Assembly (NCBI RefSeq): GCF_900626095.1
Contig: NZ_UYZZ01000001.1
Span: forward strand, 186,001-250,000
DNA length: 64,000 bases
Reading direction: 5' to 3'
Source of the DNA: Clostridium rectalis
GTDB lineage: Bacteria > Bacillota > Clostridia > Clostridiales > Clostridiaceae
How positions within the stretch are numbered: position 1 is the first letter of the stretch; each line of letters opens with the position of its first letter. The position numbers were made by a program, and so were the translations under genes. The notes beneath the pieces are model-generated. The model saw only the letters and a program-made list of their open reading frames with translations. It ran no database searches and was not told the origin of the DNA. Shown here piece by piece: positions 55,364 through 64,000 of this stretch.

Positions 55364-57391
55364 ATGAAGGCTATATTTAAAGGCACAAGCATAGATAAAT
55401 GCATAGATGATGCTTGTGAGTTATTTAATATAGAAAAACATGATCTAAAGTACAATATTTTAGAAGAAAAAAAGATTTTATTTAAGAAAAAATTTGTTTT
55501 AGAGGTGACAATACCAGATAATGAAAAGGAAAATAAAAAAAATGAAGTAACTAGTGAATGCAAAAAAATAGATGAAGAGGTAAAAAATGAAGAAGAAGAT
55601 ACTGTAAAATATATTGAAGAAAGTGTAAAATTAAATGAAAAACAGGGGACAGTAAAGGTAAAGGATGGGAAAATAATAGTAAAGAATCCACAGGAAGACG
55701 GAGATTTTGCTAAGATAATAGTAGACAAGTCTATAATGTTAACTTTGAATGGGGAAAATGTAAATGGACAAGTACAGGTAACTGAAAACGATAAATTGAA
55801 AGTTGACTTTGAAAAGGTACCACCTACTAGACATTTAGATATAAGTGTTAGTGAGGAAAAAATGGAAGCATATATATCCATAAACTATACACCAGGCAAT
55901 GAATATATTCTTAAAGATTGTGAAGAAAAAAATATAGTTTTATTAGAAAAAAAGGTATTTATGCAAAAATATTCTCCTAAATACACAATAGAAGAAATTG
56001 AACAAGAATTATCCAAACTAGGAATTGTTTATGGTATAATAAAAGAAAATATAGAGAATTGTGTAGAAAATGATTGTACAAATGTTCTAATAGCTAAAGG
56101 GGATGAAGCGGTAGATGGACAAGATGATATATTAGAATATAAATTTCCTATAGATGAAAAATTTAAAAAATTGGTTGAGGATGAAACAGGAAGGGTTGAC
56201 TTTAAAAGTATTGGTTCTGTAAAAGCAGTAAAAATAGGGGATATAATAGCTATAAAAAGAAATGGTAACAGTGGAATTAATGGCAAAGATGTTAAAGGAA
56301 AAGTAAAAAAAGCTAAACCCGGAAAGAAAATTAAGATTAGGGTAGGACAAGGATGTAAGCTAGAGGATTCAAACACAGTTGTGGCTACTATTTATGGCAA
56401 ACCTTGTGTGAAAAATAATACTTTTTATGTATATAAGGTGCATGAAGTTAGGTCAGATGTGGATTTGAATACAGGAAATATAAAATTTATAGGAGATATA
56501 ATTATACATGGAAGTGTAAAAGAAGGCATGGAGGTAACTGCAGGTAATTCAATTGTGATATTAAAAGATGTAGAAAGATCCACTATACAGGCAACGGGAG
56601 ATATAAATATAGATGGGAATATAATTGCAGCGAATATAATTGGCGGAGGGGAAGATGTAAATAGATTAAAACTTCTAGAAAATTTAACTAATCTAAAAAA
56701 CGACATAGTAGAATTGATAAATACAGTAGAAGAGATAAAGAAGTTCAACCTTTTAGGCGATGATAAAAGGGATGGAGAAATAATAAAAGTACTTATAGAA
56801 AATAAATTTAAATCTCTACCTAAAACTTGTTTAAAAATTATTACGGGCATAACACTGATAGGAGATACTAATGCAGATAAAACCATAGTACCAATAATAA
56901 AACAAAAATTAGTAGGGCTTGGTCCTATTACAATAAAACATTATTCAGAGTTAAGTAAAATTTTGGATGTATTAGAATATGAAATAATATTGTTAAAAGG
57001 TGAGTTAGCTTTGCCTGTAAATTTGAAGATGAATTATTGTCAAGATTCAAAGATAAATAGTTCAGGAGATATAATTGTTGCAGGTAAAGGAGAATATATA
57101 TCTGATATAATTGCCAATGGTGGAGTATATTTCTTAGATGAAAAAGGTGTAGCAAGAGGAGGACTTATTAAAGCTAAGAAAGAGATAAAATGTAAAACTG
57201 TTGGAAGTATTGGAGGAGTATGTACGAAGCTAATGGTTGAGGAAAGTGGACATATATGGGCAGAAGTGGCTTATCCAAATACAATGTTTGTATTAGGACA
57301 AAGGGAATTTTTATTGGAAGTTCCAAGCAAAAATATTCATGCATATATAGATAATAAGGGAGAACTGATAGTGGACAGATTATTATTATAG
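55364..57391 (+). CDS. fapA: FapA family protein (DUF342, flagellar assembly protein A)
   Basis: A 675-residue cytoplasmic protein. Residues 1-50 resemble a Jag-N-like domain (KAIFKGTSIDKCIDDACELF). A charged linker follows to about 90. The main part is the DUF342 domain with many glycine-rich turns, for example IKRNGNSGINGKDVKGKVK, followed by a parallel beta-helix of repeated motifs (GDIIIHGSVKEGM, GDINIDGNI). A coiled-coil insertion lies near 435-480. FapA has been linked to polar flagellum assembly in Vibrio. Here it is the first gene of the chemotaxis operon, consistent with a motility role. GGGGGG precedes the ATG. Confidence 0.88.
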   Translation: MKAIFKGTSIDKCIDDACELFNIEKHDLKYNILEEKKILFKKKFVLEVTIPDNEKENKKNEVTSECKKIDEEVKNEEEDTVKYIEESVKLNEKQGTVKVKDGKIIVKNPQEDGDFAKIIVDKSIMLTLNGENVNGQVQVTENDKLKVDFEKVPPTRHLDISVSEEKMEAYISINYTPGNEYILKDCEEKNIVLLEKKVFMQKYSPKYTIEEIEQELSKLGIVYGIIKENIENCVENDCTNVLIAKGDEAVDGQDDILEYKFPIDEKFKKLVEDETGRVDFKSIGSVKAVKIGDIIAIKRNGNSGINGKDVKGKVKKAKPGKKIKIRVGQGCKLEDSNTVVATIYGKPCVKNNTFYVYKVHEVRSDVDLNTGNIKFIGDIIIHGSVKEGMEVTAGNSIVILKDVERSTIQATGDINIDGNIIAANIIGGGEDVNRLKLLENLTNLKNDIVELINTVEEIKKFNLLGDDKRDGEIIKVLIENKFKSLPKTCLKIITGITLIGDTNADKTIVPIIKQKLVGLGPITIKHYSELSKILDVLEYEIILLKGELALPVNLKMNYCQDSKINSSGDIIVAGKGEYISDIIANGGVYFLDEKGVARGGLIKAKKEIKCKTVGSIGGVCTKLMVEESGHIWAEVAYPNTMFVLGQREFLLEVPSKNIHAYIDNKGELIVDRLLL

Positions 57392-57401
57392 GAGGAATAC
57401 T

Positions 57402-57848
57402 ATGGACAGTAGAGAGATTAAAGTATTGATATTTAGCATAAATGATGAGTACTATGCTACAAATATAATGGAAATAGAAAGAATATTAGGCTATGATAAG
57501 CCCACAAAGGTTCCGGACTCTCCTTCCTTTGTAGAGGGGGTCATAAATTATGAGGGTAATATATTACCTGTAATATCCCTAGCAAAAAGATTTGGTATAG
57601 CTGAAAATGAAAATAAAGACGATGCAAAAATAATAGTAGCAAAAGAAAGAGAAATGCAAATAGGAATAATAGTTGATGTAGTATCTGAAGTAAAAGGAAT
57701 ACATGAAGAGGATATAGAAAATACTCCAGATATAATAGCTAGTATATCTAAAAGATATATTAAGGGGCTTATAAAAATAGACAAAAAAATAATAATATTT
57801 TTGAATTTATCTACGATACTTACAGAAGAGGAAAAGAAATTGATCTAA
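57402..57848 (+). CDS. cheW: Chemotaxis coupling protein CheW
   Basis: A 148-residue SH3-like adaptor that links receptors to CheA. It shows the CheW core VLIFSINDEYYATNIMEIERIL, VEGVINYEGNILPVISLAKRFG, IGIIVDVVSEV and the ending IIIFLNLSTIL. AGGAGG precedes the ATG, ten bases after fapA. A second CheW (63411) closes the same operon. This one is more divergent and begins the cluster, so they may serve different receptor sets. Confidence 0.92.
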   Translation: MDSREIKVLIFSINDEYYATNIMEIERILGYDKPTKVPDSPSFVEGVINYEGNILPVISLAKRFGIAENENKDDAKIIVAKEREMQIGIIVDVVSEVKGIHEEDIENTPDIIASISKRYIKGLIKIDKKIIIFLNLSTILTEEEKKLI

Positions 57849-57887
57849 TTGTAAATAATAACTATAAAATTATGAAAGGTGCATACT

Positions 57888-58376
57888 ATGGAAGTAAAAG
57901 AGTATAAAGTGGGGATTGCAGATCTAGATGTGGCAGTGTCACCGGATAGATTAATTACAGTAGGACTAGGTTCTTGTATAGGCATAGCGTTATATGATAA
58001 GTTGAATAAAGTAGGAGGATTACTTCATATAATGCTTCCTGACAGTACTCAATTTAGTAAAGTAACTAATCCATTAAAATTTGCAGATCTAGGAATTCCA
58101 GTACTTATAGAAAAAATGGAACAAAAGGGAGCTGTAAAAAGAAATTTAAAAGCTAAAATTGCAGGTGGTGCATCTATGTTTAATTTTTCTGATAAAAGTA
58201 TGATAATGGACATAGGGAATAGGAATGGAATTGCAGTGAAGAAAATGTTAAAAGAATTAACCATTCCAATACTATCGGAAGATATAGGGGGAAACAAAGG
58301 AAGAACCATGGTATTTAATACTTTAAATGGTATTGTACAGATAAAAACTGTAGGAATGGGAATAAAAGAAATTTAA
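57888..58376 (+). CDS. cheD: Chemoreceptor glutamine deamidase CheD
   Basis: A 162-residue enzyme that deamidates receptor glutamines and cooperates with CheC. The catalytic cysteine lies in GLGSCIGIALYD, and the histidine in GGLLHIMLPDS. FNFSDKSMIMDIGNRN and the ending VNTLNGIVQIK-like segment follow. I chose the ATG at 57888 after GAAAGGTG. An upstream GTG at 57879 overlaps it. Presence of CheD and CheC marks a Bacillus-type adaptation system. Confidence 0.93.
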   Translation: MEVKEYKVGIADLDVAVSPDRLITVGLGSCIGIALYDKLNKVGGLLHIMLPDSTQFSKVTNPLKFADLGIPVLIEKMEQKGAVKRNLKAKIAGGASMFNFSDKSMIMDIGNRNGIAVKKMLKELTIPILSEDIGGNKGRTMVFNTLNGIVQIKTVGMGIKEI

Positions 58377-58391
58377 TGGAGTTGGTATACC

Positions 58392-59435
58392 TTGAATAAA
58401 ATAAAAGTTTTAGTTGTAGATGATTCAGCACTTATGAGGAAAGTAATTTCTGACATGATTAATTCACAGTATAATATGGAAGTTATAGATACAGCAAGAA
58501 ATGGAGAGGATTTTTTTAAAAAACTTTATAAAAATATTCCCCAGGTAATAACATTAGATGTAGAAATGCCTGTAATGGATGGCATTATGGTATTAGAAGC
58601 CATGAAGGAGAAGGGAATAAATATTCCTGTAATAGTTTTGAGTAGTATTTCAAAGAAATCTTCTGAGTTAACTATGGAATGTTTGGAGAAAGGTGCTTTC
58701 GACTTTTTACCTAAACCTTCAGGAGCTATATCCCTTGATATAGATACAGTAAAGGATGAACTTATAACAAAAATAAAATTAGCTTACGAAAAAAATCAAG
58801 AAAAGAGTATTGAAAAAGAAACAAATATGACGCGAAAAGTAAATAATATAAATAAACTAAGTAAAATAGAAGCGGTGGTAATTGGGGCCTCTACTGGGGG
58901 ACCAAGAGCATTATATAATGTTATAACGAATTTACCAGAGGATTTAAATGTCCCTGTATTTGTTGTTCAACATATGCCTGCTACATTTACTAAAGCTTTT
59001 TCAGATAGATTAAATGTAAATAGTAAACTTAAAGTGGTGGAAGCACAGGATAAAGAATTAATAGAAAAAAATGTAGTTTATGTAGCGCCAGGTGGTTTTC
59101 ATATGGAGCTTAGGAATGATAAAAGAATACATTTGAATACAGGACCTACCATATGGGGAGTAAGACCAGCAGTAGACAAGCTTTTCATATCAGCAGCTCA
59201 AGTTTATAAAGACAGACTTTTAAGTGTAGTTTTGACTGGTATGGGAAAGGATGGTGCTCAGGGAACTGTAGAGGTAAAAAAACACAATGGAATAACTATT
59301 TCTGAGGATAAGTCCACTTGCACCATTTACGGCATGCCAAAAGCTGCTTTTGAAACAGGAATGGTGGATGTTGTTTTGCCTCTATCAAATATATCAGATG
59401 AAATTATAAAGATAGTTAGAGGAAACTGGAGGTAA
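58392..59435 (+). CDS. cheB: Chemotaxis methylesterase/response regulator CheB
   Basis: A 347-residue receptor methylesterase. The receiver domain has VVDDSALMRK and TLDVEMPVMDG (phospho-Asp56). After a linker of about 130-160, the esterase domain carries GASTGGPRAL (Ser), VQHMPATFTKAFSDRL (His) and GMGKDGAQG (Asp). It begins with TTG at 58392, preceded by GGAGTTGG, which may reduce its level relative to neighbours. cheR follows by two bases. Confidence 0.94.
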   Translation: MNKIKVLVVDDSALMRKVISDMINSQYNMEVIDTARNGEDFFKKLYKNIPQVITLDVEMPVMDGIMVLEAMKEKGINIPVIVLSSISKKSSELTMECLEKGAFDFLPKPSGAISLDIDTVKDELITKIKLAYEKNQEKSIEKETNMTRKVNNINKLSKIEAVVIGASTGGPRALYNVITNLPEDLNVPVFVVQHMPATFTKAFSDRLNVNSKLKVVEAQDKELIEKNVVYVAPGGFHMELRNDKRIHLNTGPTIWGVRPAVDKLFISAAQVYKDRLLSVVLTGMGKDGAQGTVEVKKHNGITISEDKSTCTIYGMPKAAFETGMVDVVLPLSNISDEIIKIVRGNWR

Positions 59436-59437
59436 AT

Positions 59438-60205
59438 ATGGACTTAGAATATTTTAAACAATGGGTTTACAAAGAATTTAGAATAAATTTATATGCATAT
59501 AAGCCTAATCAGCTTCATAGAAGAATATTAAGTTTAATGTCTAGAGTAGGAGTTAAATCTGTAGATGAATATATAAATTTATTAAAAAGAGATGATGGTC
59601 AAAGACAAAAGTTTTTAGATTTTATTACAATAAATGTATCTGAATTTTTTAGAAATCCTGAAATATTTGAGGACTTAAGAAATAAAATTAAAATAGAACT
59701 TTTGTCTAAAAATAGAAATTTAAAAATATGGAGCGCAGCCTGTTCTATAGGAGCTGAACCATACTCAATTGCAATGATATTAGATGAAATAGCACCTATG
59801 GGTAAACACACAATAATTGCTACAGATATAGATAATACAATATTAGAAAAAGCTAAAAAAGGAATCTATAATATTTCTGAAATTAAGAATGTTAAAAAAA
59901 CACAAATTGATAAATATTTCGAAAAACAGGGAGAGCAATATGTATTAGATAAAAAAATAAAAGACATGGTAACTTTTAAAAAACATGATTTGATTTTGGA
60001 TAGATATGATATAGGGTTTGACTTAATAATATGTAGAAATGTAGTAATATATTTTAATCAGGATGTAAAAGATGAAATCTACAAGAAATTCGGTGCATCC
60101 CTAAAAAAAGATGGACTGCTTTTTGTAGGTGCTACAGAAAGTATATATAATTATAAGGAATTTGGTTTTGATAAATCTTCCACGTTTATATATAGAAAGC
60201 TATAA
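59438..60205 (+). CDS. cheR: Chemotaxis methyltransferase CheR
   Basis: A 255-residue SAM-dependent enzyme that methylates receptor glutamates. The N-terminal helical domain is followed by the catalytic domain with TINVSEFFRNPEIFE, the SAM loop IWSAACSIGAEPYSIAM, ATDIDNTILEKAKKGIYN, and DLIICRNVVIYFN. The ending VGATESIYNY is typical. GGAGG at the end of cheB serves as ribosome site. It pairs with CheB and CheD in adaptation. Confidence 0.95.
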   Translation: MDLEYFKQWVYKEFRINLYAYKPNQLHRRILSLMSRVGVKSVDEYINLLKRDDGQRQKFLDFITINVSEFFRNPEIFEDLRNKIKIELLSKNRNLKIWSAACSIGAEPYSIAMILDEIAPMGKHTIIATDIDNTILEKAKKGIYNISEIKNVKKTQIDKYFEKQGEQYVLDKKIKDMVTFKKHDLILDRYDIGFDLIICRNVVIYFNQDVKDEIYKKFGASLKKDGLLFVGATESIYNYKEFGFDKSSTFIYRKL

Positions 60206-60217
60206 GGAGGGAATAAT

Positions 60218-62269
60218 ATGGATACATCACAGTATATGTCAATGTTTTTAGAAGAATCTATGGATAATCTACAAACATTAAATGAGTCATTACTCCAATT
60301 AGAACAGGAACCTGATGATGTTGATAAGCTCAATGAAATTTTTAGAGTAGCTCATACAATAAAAGGAATGGCTGCAACCATGGGATTTAATGAAATGGCA
60401 GAGCTTACTCATAAAATGGAAGATGTGCTCTCAGAGTTTAGGGATGGGGAACTTAAAGTGACTCAAAAAGTGGTAACAGTACTTTTTAAATGTCTGGATA
60501 CCCTTGAACAGATGGTAAATAATATATCAGATGGTATAGAAGATGAAATTTCTATAGATGAAATAATAAAAGAATTAGAAACAGTAGCTGAGGCAGAAGA
60601 AATAGGGGAAACAGTGGAAAATAAGGCTATTTTACAACAGGAGGAAACTTTAGATAAAAATAATGAGATAAGTAATGTGGATTTAAATGAATATGATATA
60701 AATATTATACAACAAGCTGTGGATAGAGGATATTTTGCATATGAAATAAAAATAACTTTAAGTGAAAATACCCTTTTAAAATCCGCAAGAGCCTTTTTGA
60801 TATTTAAAAACTTAGAGGATTTAGGGGAAATTATAAAATCTATACCAAGTACAGAAGATATAGAAAATGAAAGTTTTGATTTAGAAATTGATTTAATTTA
60901 TCTTTCTATGAAAAATAAGGAGGACATTTACAACATTTTAACAAATATATCTGAAGTTGAAGAAGTAATTATCGATAATGTAAATGTAAAAGCAGAAAAA
61001 GCCAAGAAAGCAGAATTAGATCAAAAGAAAGTTGAAGAAGTAAAAGAAAAGATAATAAAACAAAAAAGTAAAGTAGCTTCCTCAAATAAAGATCAGCATA
61101 AAAACAAAAATGTTAAGGATAGAGAACCTGGCCATAGAAAGCAGCATCAGTCTGTAAGAGTAGATCTTGAAAGACTAGATAAGTTTATGAATATGGTTTC
61201 AGAGTTGGTTATTCACAGAACAAGACTTGAACAGATAAGTTCTAATTATAAATCAACGGAACTTAATGAGACGCTAGAACAAGTAGCAAGAACTACATCT
61301 GATCTTCAAGATTTAGTTATGAAAATTAGAATGCTCCCACTTGATGTAGTGTTTAATAGATTTCCAAGGATGATAAGGGATTTGTCTGTAGAGCTTGAGA
61401 AAGATATGGAGCTTATTGTACAAGGTCAAGATACAGAATTAGATAGAACTGTCATTGACGAAATAGGAGAACCATTGATACATCTAATAAGGAATGCGGC
61501 AGATCATGGCATTGAACCTAAGGAAGAGAGAATAGCAAAAGGCAAAGATCCTGTAGGAAAAATAAGACTTATTGCTTATCAAGAAGGTACAAAAGCTGTT
61601 ATAAAGGTTGAGGATGATGGCGCAGGTATCGATGTGGAAAAAGTAAAAACTAAAGCCGAAAAAGTAGGTATAAGTACAGAAGGCATGTCTGATAATGATA
61701 TTAGAAACTTAATATTTATGCAAGGTTTTAGTACAAATGAACAAGTAACAGATATATCTGGCAGAGGCGTAGGAATGGATGTAGTTAAAACTAAGATAGC
61801 ATCCTTAGGAGGAACTGTTGAAGTAGCAAGTGAAATGGAGAAAGGGTCAACTTTTATAATAAGACTCCCATTAACACTTCAAATTATACAAGCCTTACTT
61901 GTTAAAGTAGGTAGCGAAACTATGGCTATATCCCTTGGATATATTGATAGAGTTATAGACTTTGAAGAAAATATAGTTAAAAGAACTAATAATAAAGAGG
62001 TTATAATATATAATGGAAATGTAATACCTCTTGTAAGACTTAATAAGAAGTTAAACCTTTGTGAGTCTGAAGGTGAAAAAAGATATATAGTTATAGTCAA
62101 AATAGGGGAAAAGAATGTAGGACTTATGGTAGATTCCTTATTAGGCCAACAAGAGATAGTAATAAAACTTCTTGGGAAAACACTTCAAGGTATGAAAGAG
62201 TATATAGGAGCAACTATTCTTGGAGATGGTTTAGTTACCCTAATTCTTGATGTTGCTGCTTTAGTTTAA
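60218..62269 (+). CDS. cheA: Chemotaxis histidine kinase CheA
   Basis: The central kinase (683 residues). P1 carries the phosphorylated His46 in VAHTIKGMAATMGF. A P2-like region (about 160-265) is followed by a basic linker. P3 dimerisation begins near SVRVDLERLDKFMNMVSELV. P4 has the N box HLIRNAADHGIEP, the G1 box DDGAGID and the G2 box DISGRGVGMDVVKT. P5 is a CheW-like domain to the end. AAGGAGGG lies before the ATG. Downstream partners cheC and cheY follow with short gaps. Confidence 0.96.
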   Translation: MDTSQYMSMFLEESMDNLQTLNESLLQLEQEPDDVDKLNEIFRVAHTIKGMAATMGFNEMAELTHKMEDVLSEFRDGELKVTQKVVTVLFKCLDTLEQMVNNISDGIEDEISIDEIIKELETVAEAEEIGETVENKAILQQEETLDKNNEISNVDLNEYDINIIQQAVDRGYFAYEIKITLSENTLLKSARAFLIFKNLEDLGEIIKSIPSTEDIENESFDLEIDLIYLSMKNKEDIYNILTNISEVEEVIIDNVNVKAEKAKKAELDQKKVEEVKEKIIKQKSKVASSNKDQHKNKNVKDREPGHRKQHQSVRVDLERLDKFMNMVSELVIHRTRLEQISSNYKSTELNETLEQVARTTSDLQDLVMKIRMLPLDVVFNRFPRMIRDLSVELEKDMELIVQGQDTELDRTVIDEIGEPLIHLIRNAADHGIEPKEERIAKGKDPVGKIRLIAYQEGTKAVIKVEDDGAGIDVEKVKTKAEKVGISTEGMSDNDIRNLIFMQGFSTNEQVTDISGRGVGMDVVKTKIASLGGTVEVASEMEKGSTFIIRLPLTLQIIQALLVKVGSETMAISLGYIDRVIDFEENIVKRTNNKEVIIYNGNVIPLVRLNKKLNLCESEGEKRYIVIVKIGEKNVGLMVDSLLGQQEIVIKLLGKTLQGMKEYIGATILGDGLVTLILDVAALV

Positions 62270-62281
62270 GGGGGAATATAT

Positions 62282-62881
62282 ATGTCATATGAACATCTTA
62301 CACCTATGCAGATAGATGCGCTTAGAGAAGTTGGAAATATTGGAGCAGGTAATGCAGCTACAGCATTATCCCAACTTTTAAATAAAAAGATAGATATGTC
62401 TGTGCCTTCAATAAATGTAGTTCCTTTTGACGAAATTTTCTCCGGAATTGGTGGAGAGGAGATCGTATTTGGAGTATTAGTTAGAGTTTTAGGAGATACT
62501 CCAGGGAATATTTTATTTGTGTTTCAAAAAGAAACAGCTATAAATATCATAGAAAGTTTAACTGGTGTTAAGGAAGAATCTATAAGTGAGATGGGTAATT
62601 CAGTTATTTCCGAGCTTGGAAATATAATCTCAGCCTCTTATATGAATGCAATTGCAAAATTTGCTAATTTAACTATAATACCATCTGTACCAGCAGTAAC
62701 TTATGATATGTTAGGTGCAATACTTTCGACAACTTTTATAGAGTCAGGTCAATTTGATGAATATGTACTAGATATTGAAACTGTATTTTTACAGGATAAT
62801 TCAGAGATTAGTGGGCATTTTTATTATGTGCCAATGCCTGGTTCATTAGAAAAAATACTAAATTCATTAGGAGTAATGTAA
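62282..62881 (+). CDS. cheC: CheY-P phosphatase CheC
   Basis: A 199-residue phosphatase that removes phosphate from CheY and binds CheD. It carries two active-site repeats of the D/S-x3-E-x2-N type: DALREVGNIGAGNAATALSQL near residue 14 and SVISELGNIISASYMNA near 107. Both sites look intact, as in Bacillus CheC. AGGGGG precedes the ATG, 12 bases after cheA. A strong GGAGGG serves the next gene, cheY. Confidence 0.94.
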   Translation: MSYEHLTPMQIDALREVGNIGAGNAATALSQLLNKKIDMSVPSINVVPFDEIFSGIGGEEIVFGVLVRVLGDTPGNILFVFQKETAINIIESLTGVKEESISEMGNSVISELGNIISASYMNAIAKFANLTIIPSVPAVTYDMLGAILSTTFIESGQFDEYVLDIETVFLQDNSEISGHFYYVPMPGSLEKILNSLGVM

Positions 62882-62896
62882 TGTGGAGGGAAGAAA

Positions 62897-63256
62897 ATGG
62901 CTAAAATATTAATTGTTGATGACGCTGCTTTTATGAGAATGATGATAAAAGATATATTAGAAAAAAACGGATTTGAAGTTATAGGAGAGGCAAATAATGG
63001 GCTAAAAGCTGTTGAACTTTATAAAAAGGAAAGACCAGATGTGGTTACTATGGATATAACTATGCCAGATATGGATGGAATACAAGCTGTTAAAGAAATA
63101 AAAGCTTTGGATCCAACAGCTAAAATAATAATGTGTTCAGCTATGGGACAACAAACAATGGTTATGGATGCAATAAAGGCAGGAGCAAAGGATTTTATTG
63201 TTAAACCATTCCAACCAGATAGGGTTCTAGAAGCAATTAAAAAAGTGATTGGTTAG
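62897..63256 (+). CDS. cheY: Chemotaxis response regulator CheY
   Basis: A 119-residue single-domain receiver that binds the flagellar switch when phosphorylated. Motifs are LIVDDAAFMR (acidic pair), VTMDITMPDMDG with phospho-Asp53, IMCSAMGQQ (conserved Ser/Thr) and DFIVKPFQPDR with the active-site lysine. GGAGGG precedes the ATG. It is followed by 154 bases of structured DNA before the second cheW. Confidence 0.96.
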   Translation: MAKILIVDDAAFMRMMIKDILEKNGFEVIGEANNGLKAVELYKKERPDVVTMDITMPDMDGIQAVKEIKALDPTAKIIMCSAMGQQTMVMDAIKAGAKDFIVKPFQPDRVLEAIKKVIG

Positions 63257-63295
63257 TCTAGAATATTAAAGTCTAATATAGTAAAGAAAGATTAA

Positions 63296-63374
63296 ATTAG
63301 TGAAAAATTAAGGGTGAATAGTTAAAAGTTAAGGTAAGATTCCTTTAGTACTACTCACTCTGACTATCACTAAT
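63296..63374 (+). other. Long imperfect hairpin between cheY and cheW
   Basis: Three nested pairings are visible: an outer 8-bp perfect stem (63296-63303 with 63367-63374), a middle 11-bp stem with two G-U pairs (63312-63322 with 63350-63360), and a short inner AAGG/CCTT stem near 63331-63345. There is no T run, so it is not an ordinary terminator. It fills most of the only sizeable gap in the che operon and may be a processing or regulatory RNA site. Confidence 0.5.
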
Positions 63375-63410
63375 ATTTTAAAAGCTTGTAGAAAAGTTGG
63401 GGGTGAAATA

Positions 63411-63815
63411 GTGCAGGTTGTAATTTTTAAATTGGACAAGGAGCAGTTTGCTGTTGAAACTGCAAAAGTTCAAAGTATAAACGATATTATGCAAATAACT
63501 AAGGTACCCAATGCACCAGCTCATATAAAAGGACTAATAAATTTAAGAGGTAATGTTATATCTCTTCTAGATATAAATTTACTTTTAGATGTGTCCAAAG
63601 AAGAAGATAGTGGGCAAAACAATATAATAATACTTGATATAGAGGAAGAATTAGTAGGAATTACAGTAGATCAGGTAGATGAAGTTTTAGATGTAGAAGA
63701 AAGTTTAATTGAAAAAATTGAAGAAGATAAAAAGAAGGCTTATATAAAAGGAGTTATAAACTTTAAAGATAGAGTAGTAACATTAATAGACATAGATAAA
63801 CTCCTTTCAAACTAG
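63411..63815 (+). CDS. cheW: Chemotaxis coupling protein CheW (second copy)
   Basis: A 134-residue CheW. The core VIFKLDKEQFAVETAKVQSI, KVPNAPAHIKGLINLRGNVISLLDINLLL, VGITVDQVDEVLDV and KGVINFKDRVVTLIDIDKLL is complete and closer to the textbook pattern than the first copy. It starts with GTG at 63411 after GGGGGTGAA. fliM follows within 20 bases, so the coupling protein is tied to switch genes. Confidence 0.93.
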   Translation: MQVVIFKLDKEQFAVETAKVQSINDIMQITKVPNAPAHIKGLINLRGNVISLLDINLLLDVSKEEDSGQNNIIILDIEEELVGITVDQVDEVLDVEESLIEKIEEDKKKAYIKGVINFKDRVVTLIDIDKLLSN

Positions 63816-63834
63816 TAAGAAATGAGGGAGATAT

Positions 63835-64000
63835 ATGGCAGAAGTTTTATCTCAAGGCGAAATAGATGCCCTTTTATCTGCTCTATCATCAGGTGAGATA
63901 ACACCGGATGAAATGCCTAAAGAGGAAGAGAAACAAAAGGTAAAGCCTTATGATTTTAGAAGTCCACAAAAATTTTCTAAAGATCATATAAGGACTTTAG
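63835..64000 (+). CDS. fliM: Flagellar motor switch protein FliM (partial, cut by right edge)
   Basis: Only the first 55 codons are in the window. They begin MAEVLSQGEIDALLSALSSG, the highly conserved N-terminal CheY-binding peptide of FliM, followed by an acidic linker and the start of the middle domain YDFRSPQKFSKDHIRTL. GAGGGAG precedes the ATG. FliM is the target of CheY-P, so its place after cheY and cheW fits. Confidence 0.93.
   Translation, partial: MAEVLSQGEIDALLSALSSGEITPDEMPKEEEKQKVKPYDFRSPQKFSKDHIRTL

Noticed and set aside
55339-55881. 180-codon open frame on the minus strand across the start of fapA
   Set aside because: Ser/Phe-rich shadow typical of the reverse of AT-rich lysine/glutamate codons. 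No family features.

Overview
The window reads as chromosome of a low-GC, anaerobic, motile, endospore-forming member of Clostridium (cluster I type). The evidence is two tricistronic ger germinant-receptor operons, two tandem alpha/beta SASP genes, pyruvate:ferredoxin oxidoreductase, a PTS enzyme I, a CheC/CheD-type chemotaxis operon, strong GGAGG ribosome sites and AT-rich intergenic DNA. No species is claimed. I saw no rRNA, tRNA, CRISPR array, insertion sequence or prophage.

Layout. 0-8.6 kb: a decayed HPr-like remnant beside ptsI, a BceS-like kinase with a BceAB-type peptide-resistance transporter but no response regulator, a TPR protein, a TVP38-type membrane protein and a holin-like small protein. 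8.7-14.6 kb: parE-parC (topoisomerase IV) and convergent arginase. 14.7-19.8 kb: a glycerol region with a sigma-54 activator (bEBP), glpF, glpP and glpK. 19.8-28 kb: RseC-like protein, DJ-1/PfpI protein, GtrA, a lone M16 protease, a gerB-gerC-gerA operon and the UV endonuclease uvsE. 28-34.5 kb: a TPP riboswitch followed by an eight-gene thiamine salvage operon (tenA-thiZ-thiX-thiY-thiW-thiD-thiM-thiE). 34.5-42.6 kb: an endonuclease IV-like protein, an amidinotransferase-fold hydrolase, recJ, a soluble multi-PAS histidine kinase, two SASPs and murG. 42.8-47.4 kb: a frameshifted flavodoxin and PFOR. 47.5-55.3 kb: a chemoreceptor, a gerA-gerB-gerC operon, a Cys-rich DUF1292 protein, a HAD phosphatase and a class IV aminotransferase. 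55.3-64 kb: fapA-cheW-cheD-cheB-cheR-cheA-cheC-cheY-cheW-fliM, with fliM cut by the right edge.

The most interesting circuit is at 14.7-18.3 kb. Upstream of glpF lies an almost ideal -24/-12 promoter (TGGCAT-N5-TTGCT). About 140 bp upstream of its predicted start are two GGT-N7-ACC dyads whose centres are 31 bp apart, or three helical turns. The gene immediately upstream encodes a PAS-AAA+-Fis sigma-54 activator. This suggests a dedicated sigma-54 switch for glycerol entry, while glpK has a sigma-A promoter and a terminator leader suited to GlpP antitermination. Other points to check are the PFOR upstream palindrome, a 21-bp perfect hairpin between rseC and the DJ-1 gene, a lipobox-less GerC, the flavodoxin frameshift in an A7 run, a candidate flagellar-sigma promoter before fapA and a long imperfect hairpin inside the che operon.

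All calls come from reading the sequence and the translations. No database search was run, so family names rest on recognised motifs and gene context.
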